From the NCBI RefSeq assembly GCF_014203835.1, contig NZ_JACHJW010000001.1:5220501-5284500 (forward strand): DNA of 64,000 bases. The letters are read 5' to 3'. Within the stretch, counting starts at the first letter, position 1. Each line of letters opens with the position of its first letter. A program made the position numbers and the translations under genes. Below, piece after piece: positions 34,721 through 41,846 of the stretch. This DNA is from Micromonospora polyrhachis (GTDB lineage: Bacteria > Actinomycetota > Actinomycetes > Mycobacteriales > Micromonosporaceae). Below the pieces are notes generated by a model, which had not been told where the DNA came from, made no database searches, and saw only the letters and a list, made by a program, of their open reading frames with translations.

Positions 34721-35831
34721 CCTCGTACGGCGGATCGAGGCGGCCACCCCGCCGGACCGGGACCGCACGGTCGACGCGCTACGCGCGCTCGCCATCTGCG
34801 GGGTGGTGCTGGGCCACTGGCTGGTGACGGCCCTGGTCAGCGACAGCGGCACGCTGTACGCGACCAGCCCGTTACCGCACCTGCCCGGGTTCACTCCGGT
34901 CTCCTGGCTGCTCCAGACCCTGGCGGTCTTCTTCCTGGTGGGCGGGCAGGTGGCGGCTCGAAGCTTTGCCGGGACCAACGCCCGAGGCGGGTCGTACCGG
35001 CGTTGGCTCGGTATGCGGATGGCGCGGCTGTTCCGGCCGGTCGTCGTCGTGCTGGTGGTGTGGACCGTGGCGGCGGGAGCGCTGCTCGCGACCGGGGTGC
35101 CGCTGGCGACCGTACGGACCCTGGTCGGGCTGGTGCTGTCTCCGTTGTGGTTTCTGCTGGTCTTCGCGGCGCTGACCGTGTTGACCCCGCTGGTCGTACG
35201 GCTGCACCCGGGGTGGCCACTGGCCGTGGTGTTGGGTGTCGACGTGTCACGGCTCGTCTTCGGTGGACCGGACTGGCTCGGCTGGATCAATCTGTTGGCC
35301 GGCTGGCTGGTGCCGTACTGCCTGGGTGCGGCCTGGGCGCGGAACCGGCTGCGGAGCCGCGAGACCGGGTGGGTGTTGCTGCTCGGCGGGGTGGTCGCCA
35401 CCGCCGTGCTGGTCCGCTGGGCGGGCTATCCGGCGGCGATGGTCGGGGTGCCGGGCGAGGGCTTCTCCAACCTCAACCCACCGAGCCTCGCCGCCGTCAC
35501 CTTCGGCCTGGCGCAGTGCGGCGGGGCGCTGCTGCTGGTCGGCCCGCTGCGGCGGATGCTGCGGCGTCCCGCCGTCTGGGCCGGGGTGGCGTTGGTGAAC
35601 CTCTCCGCGATGACGATCTTCCTGTGGCACCAGACGGCGATGACCGCGGTGACCACGCTCGGTCTGTTCGCCGGCTGGCCACTGCCCGGCCTGCACACCG
35701 TTCCCGACGGGGTGGGCTGGGTGGCCGCCCGGCTGGCCTGGCTGCCGCTGTTCGCGCTGGCCCTGCTGGTCTGTTGGGCGGCGTTCCACCGGCACGAGCG
35801 AGGCACCCGGGTTGTGGCGGTCAGCCGGTGA
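34713..35831 (+). CDS. Acyltransferase 3 family membrane protein
   Basis: 372 residues with about ten transmembrane helices. The N-terminus has RTVDALRALAICGVVLGHWL, where the Arg and His are the conserved residues of acyltransferase-3 proteins; the rest is hydrophobic with short loops (VFFLVGGQVAARSF, MTIFLWHQTAMTAV). Such enzymes O-acetylate cell-surface sugars or secondary metabolites. The start overlaps the upstream hydrolase, so the two probably work in one process on the outer face of the membrane. Its 3' end overlaps the convergent deaminase by 11 bases. Confidence 0.85.
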   Translation: MRDLVRRIEAATPPDRDRTVDALRALAICGVVLGHWLVTALVSDSGTLYATSPLPHLPGFTPVSWLLQTLAVFFLVGGQVAARSFAGTNARGGSYRRWLGMRMARLFRPVVVVLVVWTVAAGALLATGVPLATVRTLVGLVLSPLWFLLVFAALTVLTPLVVRLHPGWPLAVVLGVDVSRLVFGGPDWLGWINLLAGWLVPYCLGAAWARNRLRSRETGWVLLLGGVVATAVLVRWAGYPAAMVGVPGEGFSNLNPPSLAAVTFGLAQCGGALLLVGPLRRMLRRPAVWAGVALVNLSAMTIFLWHQTAMTAVTTLGLFAGWPLPGLHTVPDGVGWVAARLAWLPLFALALLVCWAAFHRHERGTRVVAVSR

Positions 35832-36714
35832 CGACCGCGACGATTCGGGTGCCGGGGGCGAAGGCACCTCGTTCGGCCAGGTCGAAGATGCCGAACATCA
35901 TTTTGGCTACGTAGATCGGGTCCAGGGACAGACCGTGCCGTTCGGTGAAGTCGTCGGCGAACTCCGTCAGCTGCGGAGTCGTCCTGGCGTAACCGCCGCC
36001 GTGGTAGCCGTACTCGACGTGCCAGTTGTCGAAGCTGGTGCCGTACGTCTGTTCCTGAAGCCGGGTGACCTCACCGGCCAGGAACTCGCCCCCCTTGAGC
36101 ACCGAGAAGCCGATCGCCCGCCGAGCTGGTCCGAGCCCGGCGGAGATACCGGCCAGGGTGCCGCCGGTGCCGACCGCACAGCAGACGACGTCGAACTCCG
36201 CGTCGATCTCGCCCGGTAGTTCGGCGCAGCCGCGTACCGCCAGCGGATTGCTGCCGCCCTCGGGGAGCAGATAGAACCGGCCGAAGTCCCGCCGCAGTGT
36301 GTCGACCACCATCGGGGTGTGTTTGCTGCGGTAGGTGCTCCGGTCCAGATAGGTGAGCCGCATGCCCCGGCTGGTCGCGTACGACAGGGTCAGGTTCAGC
36401 GGCAGGTGCTCCTCGCCCCGGATCACCCCGATCGTGGCGAAGTCGAAGTAGTGTCCGGCGGCGGCGGTGGCCCGGATGTGGTTGGAGTACGCCCCACCGA
36501 AGGTCAACAACGTGTCGTGGCCCTGCTCGGCCGCTGTCGCCAGGTTGTACTTCAGCTTTCGCCACTTGTTGCCGGGCAACTCCGGGTGGATCAGGTCGTC
36601 CCGTTTGACCAACAGCTGGACCCCGGCCGCGTCGAGCCGGTCATCGGCGAGTTCGACCAGGGGAGAGGGCAGCCGGAGCGGGATCGTCGTCGGGGGCGGC
36701 TCGCCGGGGTGCAC
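35821..36714 (-). CDS. PLP-dependent ACC deaminase / D-cysteine desulfhydrase family
   Basis: 297 residues if the GTG at 36714 is used; the open frame reaches 36780, but that part is the upstream terminator hairpin. The PLP lysine is in HPELPGNKWRKLKYNLATA, the substrate loop in LLTFGGAYSNHIRATAAAGH, and the phosphate-binding loop in CAVGTGGTLAGISAGL. The family deaminates 1-aminocyclopropane-1-carboxylate or desulfhydrates D-cysteine. The residues that separate these activities cannot be assigned confidently here, and general D-cysteine desulfhydrase is the safer call. Confidence 0.85.
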   Translation of the reverse strand: MHPGEPPPTTIPLRLPSPLVELADDRLDAAGVQLLVKRDDLIHPELPGNKWRKLKYNLATAAEQGHDTLLTFGGAYSNHIRATAAAGHYFDFATIGVIRGEEHLPLNLTLSYATSRGMRLTYLDRSTYRSKHTPMVVDTLRRDFGRFYLLPEGGSNPLAVRGCAELPGEIDAEFDVVCCAVGTGGTLAGISAGLGPARRAIGFSVLKGGEFLAGEVTRLQEQTYGTSFDNWHVEYGYHGGGYARTTPQLTEFADDFTERHGLSLDPIYVAKMMFGIFDLAERGAFAPGTRIVAVVTG

Positions 36715-36735
36715 CCGTACAGCCTGCCGGAGACG

Positions 36736-36780
36736 GTGCCGCCCACCCACCGCAGGGGGAGTGCGGCGGGTGGGCGGCAC
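36736..36780 (-). terminator. Strong terminator hairpin
   Basis: Perfect 19-base arms GTGCCGCCCACCCACCGCA (36736-36754) and TGCGGCGGGTGGGCGGCAC (36762-36780), loop GGGGGAG. It starts 9 bases after the stop of the secreted-protein gene and separates it from the deaminase gene. Confidence 0.9.
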
Positions 36781-36789
36781 CGGGCCGGC

Positions 36790-37317
36790 TTACTTGCCGG
36801 TCGTACCCTCCGGGGTTTCCACCGGACCGCCGTGGCCGCGACCGCCGGGTCCACCGGGACCGGGCAGCACGCCCGCCTCGTACGCCTTGACAATGGCGTC
36901 AGCCTGCTCCTGGGTGAGCTTGCCGTCCGCCACGGCCTGGTCCAGCCGCTCCTTGAGCTTGGCCTGCCGATCGGCCTTGTTCTCATCGGCGTTCTCGCCG
37001 GCGCGCTGCTTCCACTCGTCGCGCTTCTCCGCCACCTCGGCCTTGTGCTGCTCGCGAAGCTTGGTCAACGCGGCCTCGACCTTGTCCTGCGGCACGCCCA
37101 GCTCGTCGGCGAGCGCCTTGGCGAACTCACTCTGCCGCTCGGTTCGGTGCTGCTCGTGCTTGTCACCCTCCGTAGTGCTGCTGGACGTCGACGGCTTTGC
37201 CGTCGCGTCGCCGCCGTCCTGCGCGAACGCCAGGGTCGGCGCGGCCACACCCACGGCGAGTACGCCCGCCGTGGCCAGCCCTGCGAGGGTGTTCTTCTTC
37301 GAAAACAGCCTGGACAT
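36790..37317 (-). CDS. Secreted helical protein, function unknown
   Basis: ATG 37317 follows GGAGGCTTG. The 175-residue protein has a signal peptide (MSRLFSKKNTLAGLATAGVL, cleavage after AFA near residue 34), a Ser/Thr-rich linker, then long charged helices: KALADELGVPQDKVEAALTK and LKERLDQAVADGKLTQEQAD. It ends with a Gly/Pro-rich tail (GPGGPGGRGHGG). The helical repeat of about 30 residues with LTQEQAD resembles small secreted actinobacterial proteins whose function is unknown. It is monocistronic and ends in a strong terminator, so it may be well expressed. Confidence 0.75.
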   Translation of the reverse strand: MSRLFSKKNTLAGLATAGVLAVGVAAPTLAFAQDGGDATAKPSTSSSTTEGDKHEQHRTERQSEFAKALADELGVPQDKVEAALTKLREQHKAEVAEKRDEWKQRAGENADENKADRQAKLKERLDQAVADGKLTQEQADAIVKAYEAGVLPGPGGPGGRGHGGPVETPEGTTGK

Positions 37318-37443
37318 CAAGCCTCCATGGTTACTTACCGTGTCGGACTCGATCGACAGTGGCGCGGTGAACTGTGTCGGGGCCATGCCGCACCTGTCAG
37401 CCGCCTGAAAATCTTGCGGGTGGCGTAGCGGCGGTGGTCGGAC

Positions 37444-38019
37444 TCATCGCACTGTCGTCAACAGCGCGGCCAGGGCGGCGGTGATGGTGGGGGTGTCGAG
37501 TGGTGTGTCGTTCAGGGCACGCAGGAGTACCCCGTCGATGAAGACCGCCGCCGCCTGGGCTGCGGCGGGGGTGGTGGTGTGAGGTTCGAGGATCTCGACC
37601 AGGCCGTCGAACCAGACCCGGGCCATCGGGCGTAGCTCGGGCCGGTGGGCGGCGGCGAGGTAGATCTCGGACTCCAGGAGCACTCGGGGACGGTCCGCCA
37701 GGTAGGCGGTGGTCAGTTCGGCCAGGGTCGCCGGTAGGTCGGCGCTGGCGTCGAGGGCTTCGGCCCAGCCGCGTAGACCTTCGACCGACAGCTCTGCGGC
37801 GTACGTGAGCGCCGCGTCGGTCAGGTCGTCGAGGGTCTTGAAGTAGTAGGTGGTGGCCCCCAGCGGCACCTCGGCGCGGGCGGCGACGAGCCGGTGGGTG
37901 ACGGTGCCGATGCCAGCCTCGGCGATCAGCAGGCAGGTGGTTTCGACGATGCGGCGGCGGCGACCCTCGGGGTCGCGGACGGTGCGGCGGCGACCCTCGG
38001 GGTCGCGTCGAGCGGTCAG
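37444..38019 (-). CDS. TetR-family regulator, apparent CTG start
   Basis: The frame encodes a TetR protein with the DNA-binding part RRRRIVETTCLLIAEAGIGT then VTHRLVAARAEVPLGATTYY and an effector domain to the C-terminus. No ATG, GTG or TTG occurs in frame near its N-terminus. The only start-like codon is CTG at 38019, in the sequence CTGA that overlaps the stop of the SMR gene, exactly like an ATGA coupling site. That gives 191 residues. The first codons include a direct duplication of GCGACCCCGAGGGTCGCCGC. It probably represses the SMR-TetR operon. Confidence 0.75.
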   Translation of the reverse strand: MTARRDPEGRRRTVRDPEGRRRRIVETTCLLIAEAGIGTVTHRLVAARAEVPLGATTYYFKTLDDLTDAALTYAAELSVEGLRGWAEALDASADLPATLAELTTAYLADRPRVLLESEIYLAAAHRPELRPMARVWFDGLVEILEPHTTTPAAAQAAAVFIDGVLLRALNDTPLDTPTITAALAALLTTVR

Positions 38020-38339
38020 TGTGCACCGCCGAGGTTGAGCACGACCACACCGGCGACCACCAGGGCGATGCCGAGGACCTTCGTCAGGGTGAGCGGCTCG
38101 TTCAGGAACAGTGCCCCGATTACGACGATCAGCGTCGTGCCCAGTCCGGACCACAGGGCGTAGCCGATGCTGACCTGGAGCCCTTTCTGAATGGCCTGGG
38201 AGAGCGTGAAGAAGGCTGCGGCGTACGCGGAGAGGCAGGCCAGGGTCGGCCACAGTCGGGTGAATCCCTCGGTGCTCTTGATCAGACTTGTTCCGATGAT
38301 CTCGGCCGCGATGGCGAGGCCGAGCAACACGAACGGCAT
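38016..38339 (-). CDS. SMR-family multidrug efflux protein
   Basis: 107 residues from ATG 38339 (GGGAGAGGGATC upstream). Four hydrophobic helices; the first carries the essential glutamate in LLGLAIAAEIIGTSLIKSTE. Also present are FTLSQAIQKGLQVSIGYALW and ALFLNEPLTLTKVLGIALVV, typical of small multidrug resistance proteins (EmrE/QacE type), which work as antiparallel dimers exchanging cations for protons. It is first in the operon with TetR, behind a TetR-like operator. Confidence 0.93.
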   Translation of the reverse strand: MPFVLLGLAIAAEIIGTSLIKSTEGFTRLWPTLACLSAYAAAFFTLSQAIQKGLQVSIGYALWSGLGTTLIVVIGALFLNEPLTLTKVLGIALVVAGVVVLNLGGAH

Positions 38340-38353
38340 GATCCCTCTCCCGT

Positions 38354-38382
38354 CTTGTACGTCTGTACAAGTACAAATGTAC
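38354..38382. promoter_or_regulatory. TetR-type operator
   Basis: The palindrome CTTGTAC-GTCT-GTACAAG (38354-38371) is followed by GTAC-AAAT-GTAC (38371-38382) about 15 bases upstream of the SMR start. Tandem GTAC half sites spaced like this suit binding by a TetR dimer pair. Confidence 0.7.
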
Positions 38383-38541
38383 ACGTGGAACTGGAGGGCC
38401 GGGCCGGGAAAGTGGGAGGCCGTGAACGGTTGTCCGCTACCGGCATGCTTGTTGCTGGATGTCCTCCGGTCGCCACCGACAGTCCTCGTCAAGGTTCCAC
38501 CGGCAGTCCTTCGTCAACGGTTCCTCCGATGGGAGCAGTAC

Positions 38542-41500
38542 GTGCCCAAGACGCTCAGTTACGCCGACGCCGCCCGACTGCTGGGTGGGCAGCAGAGCAG
38601 GATGGTCAGCGCCCTCGACACGCTGACCGGCGGGGCCATGCTCGGCATATCCGTCGCCGCCCCGGCCGTACTGAGTCTGTTCGACGCGCGGGTGGAGTTC
38701 ATCCGACTCAGCCACGAACTGGTGCGCGGCCTGTCCGAGCGGCGTGCGGGCCTGTCCCGGTACCGCCGGACCGAGCGCCTGGCGGCAGCGCACCGGGTCA
38801 TCGTGGTCACCGCCTTCTTCGAGGCGCTGGCCGAGGCGAAGTTGTCGTTCCGCTTCGCGGACCTGGCGCTGACCCACCAGGAACGGGTGACACTCGCCGG
38901 GGCGCGCGGGGACGACCAGCCCCTGATGTGGGCGTTCTTCGCCGGGGGTGTGCCGACTCCCCGACCGCAGCAGCCGTACGAGGAGTTCCGCTCCGCACTC
39001 GACGGCTACTACCGTTCCGTCGCCGACCGGCTGGGGACCTTCGTGACCGGACTGGCCGCCTGGGACCGGCTGGGCCACGCCGACCAGGCCAGCTTCCACG
39101 ACGCCCTCGCCGAGCTTCCGCGCCGGGCGGTGGAGCGCCACCACGAACTGTTCGGGCGACTCGCCGGCGACTTTCCCGAGGTGGCGTTCTGGGCCGCGCT
39201 GCGTGAGCACGAGGGCACCCGGACCGAGGTACGTCAGCTCGCCACCTCGCTCGCCGGTCTGGAACGCCTCCTCGCCGAGATCTCCACCGGGGCGACGCCC
39301 GACACCCGGCGGGCCGGGCTGGCCCGGGCGTACGCGGCAGCCCTGGACCGGCCGATCATCGCCTCCGGCGACGTGCCGGCGGGGTTGCAGATGCCAACGC
39401 TCGGCGAGGCGTACCTGCCACCGCTGTGCCGGGTCGCCGAGGTGGGGCCGGGTGCCCGGCCCAGCGACGAGACCTGGTGGGCCGACCAGCCGGTCCGCGA
39501 CGACCTGCCGGAATTCCTCGCCGGTCACCTCACCACCCCGGGCGCGACCCGCGCCCCGCTGCTGGTGCTCGGTCAGCCCGGCTCGGGCAAGTCGGTGCTC
39601 ACCAAGGTGCTCGCCGCCCGCCTGCCGGCGGCCGACTTCCTGCCGATCCGGGTGGTGCTGCGCGACGTGCCGGCCGCCGCCGACCTACAGGACCAGATCG
39701 AGTACGCGGTCCGCGACGCCACCGGCGAACGACTGGACTGGCCGGCACTGGCCCGCTCGGCCGGGGACGCCCTGCCGGTGGTGCTGCTCGACGGCTTCGA
39801 CGAGTTGTTGCAGGCCACCGGGGTCAGCCAGACCGACTATCTGGCCCGGGTGGCGACGTTCCAGCGACGGGAGGCCGACCAGGGGCGGCCGGTCGTGGTC
39901 GTGGTGACCAGCCGCACCAGCGTCGCCGACCGGGCCCAGCCACCGGAGGGTACGGTCGCGATCCGGTTGGAGCCGTTCGACGAGACCCGGATCGCGGGCT
40001 GGCTGGCCACCTGGAACGCCGCCAACCGGCGCTACTTCGACTCCTGCGAAGTGCAGCCGCTGGAGCTGTCGAGCGTACTGACCCATCGGGAGTTGGCCGA
40101 GCAGCCGCTACTGCTGCTGATGCTGGCGCTCTACGACGCCGACGGCAACGCGCTGCGCTCGGCCGGGACACTGCGTCAGGACGAACTCTACGAGCGGCTG
40201 CTGCGCCGGTTCGCCCGCCGGGAGGTGATCAAGCATCGGCCGGGGCTGCCCGAACGGGAGTTGGACCGGGCCGTCGAGGAGGAGTTGCGCCGGTTGTCGG
40301 TGGTGGCCTTCGCCATGTTCAACCGCACCGCCCAGTGGGTCACCGAGGCCCAGTTGGAGGCGGATCTGGCGACGCTCTTCGGCGCTCCGGCGACGGCGGC
40401 CACCGCCGCCGACCTGCGGGCACCGCTGCGCCCCGCCGAGATCGTGCTCGGCCGGTTCTTCTTCGTGCACCGGGCGCAGGCGTCACAGAACGACAGCCGA
40501 CTGGAGACGTACGAGTTCCTGCACGCCACCTTCGGCGAGTTCCTGGTGGCCCGGCTGGTCTGGCAGGCGCTGGCCGACCTGATGGCCCGGGAGGCCGCCG
40601 CCACCATGTCCTTTGGAGGCAGTCCGGTCGACGACGACCTACTACACGCCCTGCTGTCGTACGCGGTGCTCAGCGGCCGGGCTCCGATCGTCGGCTTCCT
40701 GCGTGCGTTGGCCTCCGGGCTGACCGCCGAACAGCGGGCCGCCCTCACCGACCTGCTGGCCCGGCTGTTCCAGGGGGCACACCACACTCGGACCTCCCGC
40801 CGCTACGACGGCTACCAGCCCCGGCCGCTGCCGGTGCCGGCCCGACACGCCGCGTACAGCGCAAACCTGATGCTGCTGGCGGTCTGTGCCGCCGGCACAC
40901 TGCGCGGCAGCACCCTCTATCCGGGCCGGAACGTGGTGCCCTGCTGGCACCGGGAGACCCTGCTCTGGCAGTCCCAGTTGACCGGCGAGGACTGGAACAG
41001 CCTGGTGGACATCCTGGTCCTCGACCGGCTCTGGATCGATGACGGCACCCGGGACATCGCACTCAGCCTCGCCACCGACCCGGACCAGTTCGATGTCCCA
41101 GCGGTCGATCCGCACTGGACGTTTGACAGAGCGAGGCGGATAGGTGTCGGTTTTGCCCACTCCGGGCATTCATGGACGAACCTGGCACGTAGGGCGCACT
41201 TTCGGTGTGGGATCGACGACGACCTGCTGGCACACACCCTGGAACCGATGGCGACCCTACGGTCGGGGATCAACCGATTCCTCGACCCACCCGATTCGTC
41301 GGCCCGGTCGGTGCTGCATGACGTGATTGCGTTGATGATGTCGCCGCTGACGGCGGGCACGGTGGTCGAGCGTGAGCGCACCTACCTGCGCTGCGCCGAA
41401 GCGTTGCACCTTTGGTGGGCTGGCACGGAGTCCGGACGGTGGGTCACCGGCCTCCTTCTCGACCGGCTCGCCGGCGACCCGGAGATATCGGCAGAGGCCG

Positions 41501-41811
41501 CCGCCGAAGTCATCAGAAAGACTGACCGCGTCGTGTCGAGGCATGGCGAGCTGGTCGAGCAACTGCTGCGTTGCGTGCTGGTCTTTCTCGGTCGGGACCG
41601 GGCGGTGGACAGGTTCCTTCGCCGGCTGTCGGTCCTCTTCCTGCAGAACGAATACCGCAGGATCGATGGGCGGATCGCCGCCGAGGTGGTGGTCCGGCTA
41701 ACGGAACTGAGGGACCCCGTCAACGGGGATCTGGTACTGCCCGGGGAACTGGTAACCGAGATCCTGGCGGACCATCCGGAGCTGAGGGCGCGTTACGACC
41801 AGCGCGTGTGA
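38542..41811 (+). CDS. NACHT-domain NTPase (STAND family), candidate defence protein
   Basis: GTG 38542 (VPKTLSYADAARLLGGQQSR) follows GGGAGCAG. The 1089-residue protein has three parts. Residues about 1-230 are helical, with a hydrophobic GGAMLGISVAAPAVLSLFDA and HRVIVVTAFFEALAEAKLSF, like the NACHT N-terminal helical domain 7 of actinobacteria. Residues about 340-520 are the NTPase: Walker A GQPGSGKS at residue 344, Walker B VVLLDGFDEL at 414, sensor VVVVVTSRTS. The rest is a helical C-terminus with no clear repeats, likely the ligand-sensing part. Bacterial NACHT proteins of this kind include anti-phage proteins that oligomerise on sensing infection. Convergent with the Hsp70-WD40 gene 35 bases away. 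Function here is inference. Confidence 0.82.
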   Translation: MPKTLSYADAARLLGGQQSRMVSALDTLTGGAMLGISVAAPAVLSLFDARVEFIRLSHELVRGLSERRAGLSRYRRTERLAAAHRVIVVTAFFEALAEAKLSFRFADLALTHQERVTLAGARGDDQPLMWAFFAGGVPTPRPQQPYEEFRSALDGYYRSVADRLGTFVTGLAAWDRLGHADQASFHDALAELPRRAVERHHELFGRLAGDFPEVAFWAALREHEGTRTEVRQLATSLAGLERLLAEISTGATPDTRRAGLARAYAAALDRPIIASGDVPAGLQMPTLGEAYLPPLCRVAEVGPGARPSDETWWADQPVRDDLPEFLAGHLTTPGATRAPLLVLGQPGSGKSVLTKVLAARLPAADFLPIRVVLRDVPAAADLQDQIEYAVRDATGERLDWPALARSAGDALPVVLLDGFDELLQATGVSQTDYLARVATFQRREADQGRPVVVVVTSRTSVADRAQPPEGTVAIRLEPFDETRIAGWLATWNAANRRYFDSCEVQPLELSSVLTHRELAEQPLLLLMLALYDADGNALRSAGTLRQDELYERLLRRFARREVIKHRPGLPERELDRAVEEELRRLSVVAFAMFNRTAQWVTEAQLEADLATLFGAPATAATAADLRAPLRPAEIVLGRFFFVHRAQASQNDSRLETYEFLHATFGEFLVARLVWQALADLMAREAAATMSFGGSPVDDDLLHALLSYAVLSGRAPIVGFLRALASGLTAEQRAALTDLLARLFQGAHHTRTSRRYDGYQPRPLPVPARHAAYSANLMLLAVCAAGTLRGSTLYPGRNVVPCWHRETLLWQSQLTGEDWNSLVDILVLDRLWIDDGTRDIALSLATDPDQFDVPAVDPHWTFDRARRIGVGFAHSGHSWTNLARRAHFRCGIDDDLLAHTLEPMATLRSGINRFLDPPDSSARSVLHDVIALMMSPLTAGTVVERERTYLRCAEALHLWWAGTESGRWVTGLLLDRLAGDPEISAEAAAEVIRKTDRVVSRHGELVEQLLRCVLVFLGRDRAVDRFLRRLSVLFLQNEYRRIDGRIAAEVVVRLTELRDPVNGDLVLPGELVTEILADHPELRARYDQRV

Positions 41812-41846
41812 GGGCTCGGCTGCCCCGGGGCAGACAGGCGCACCAG

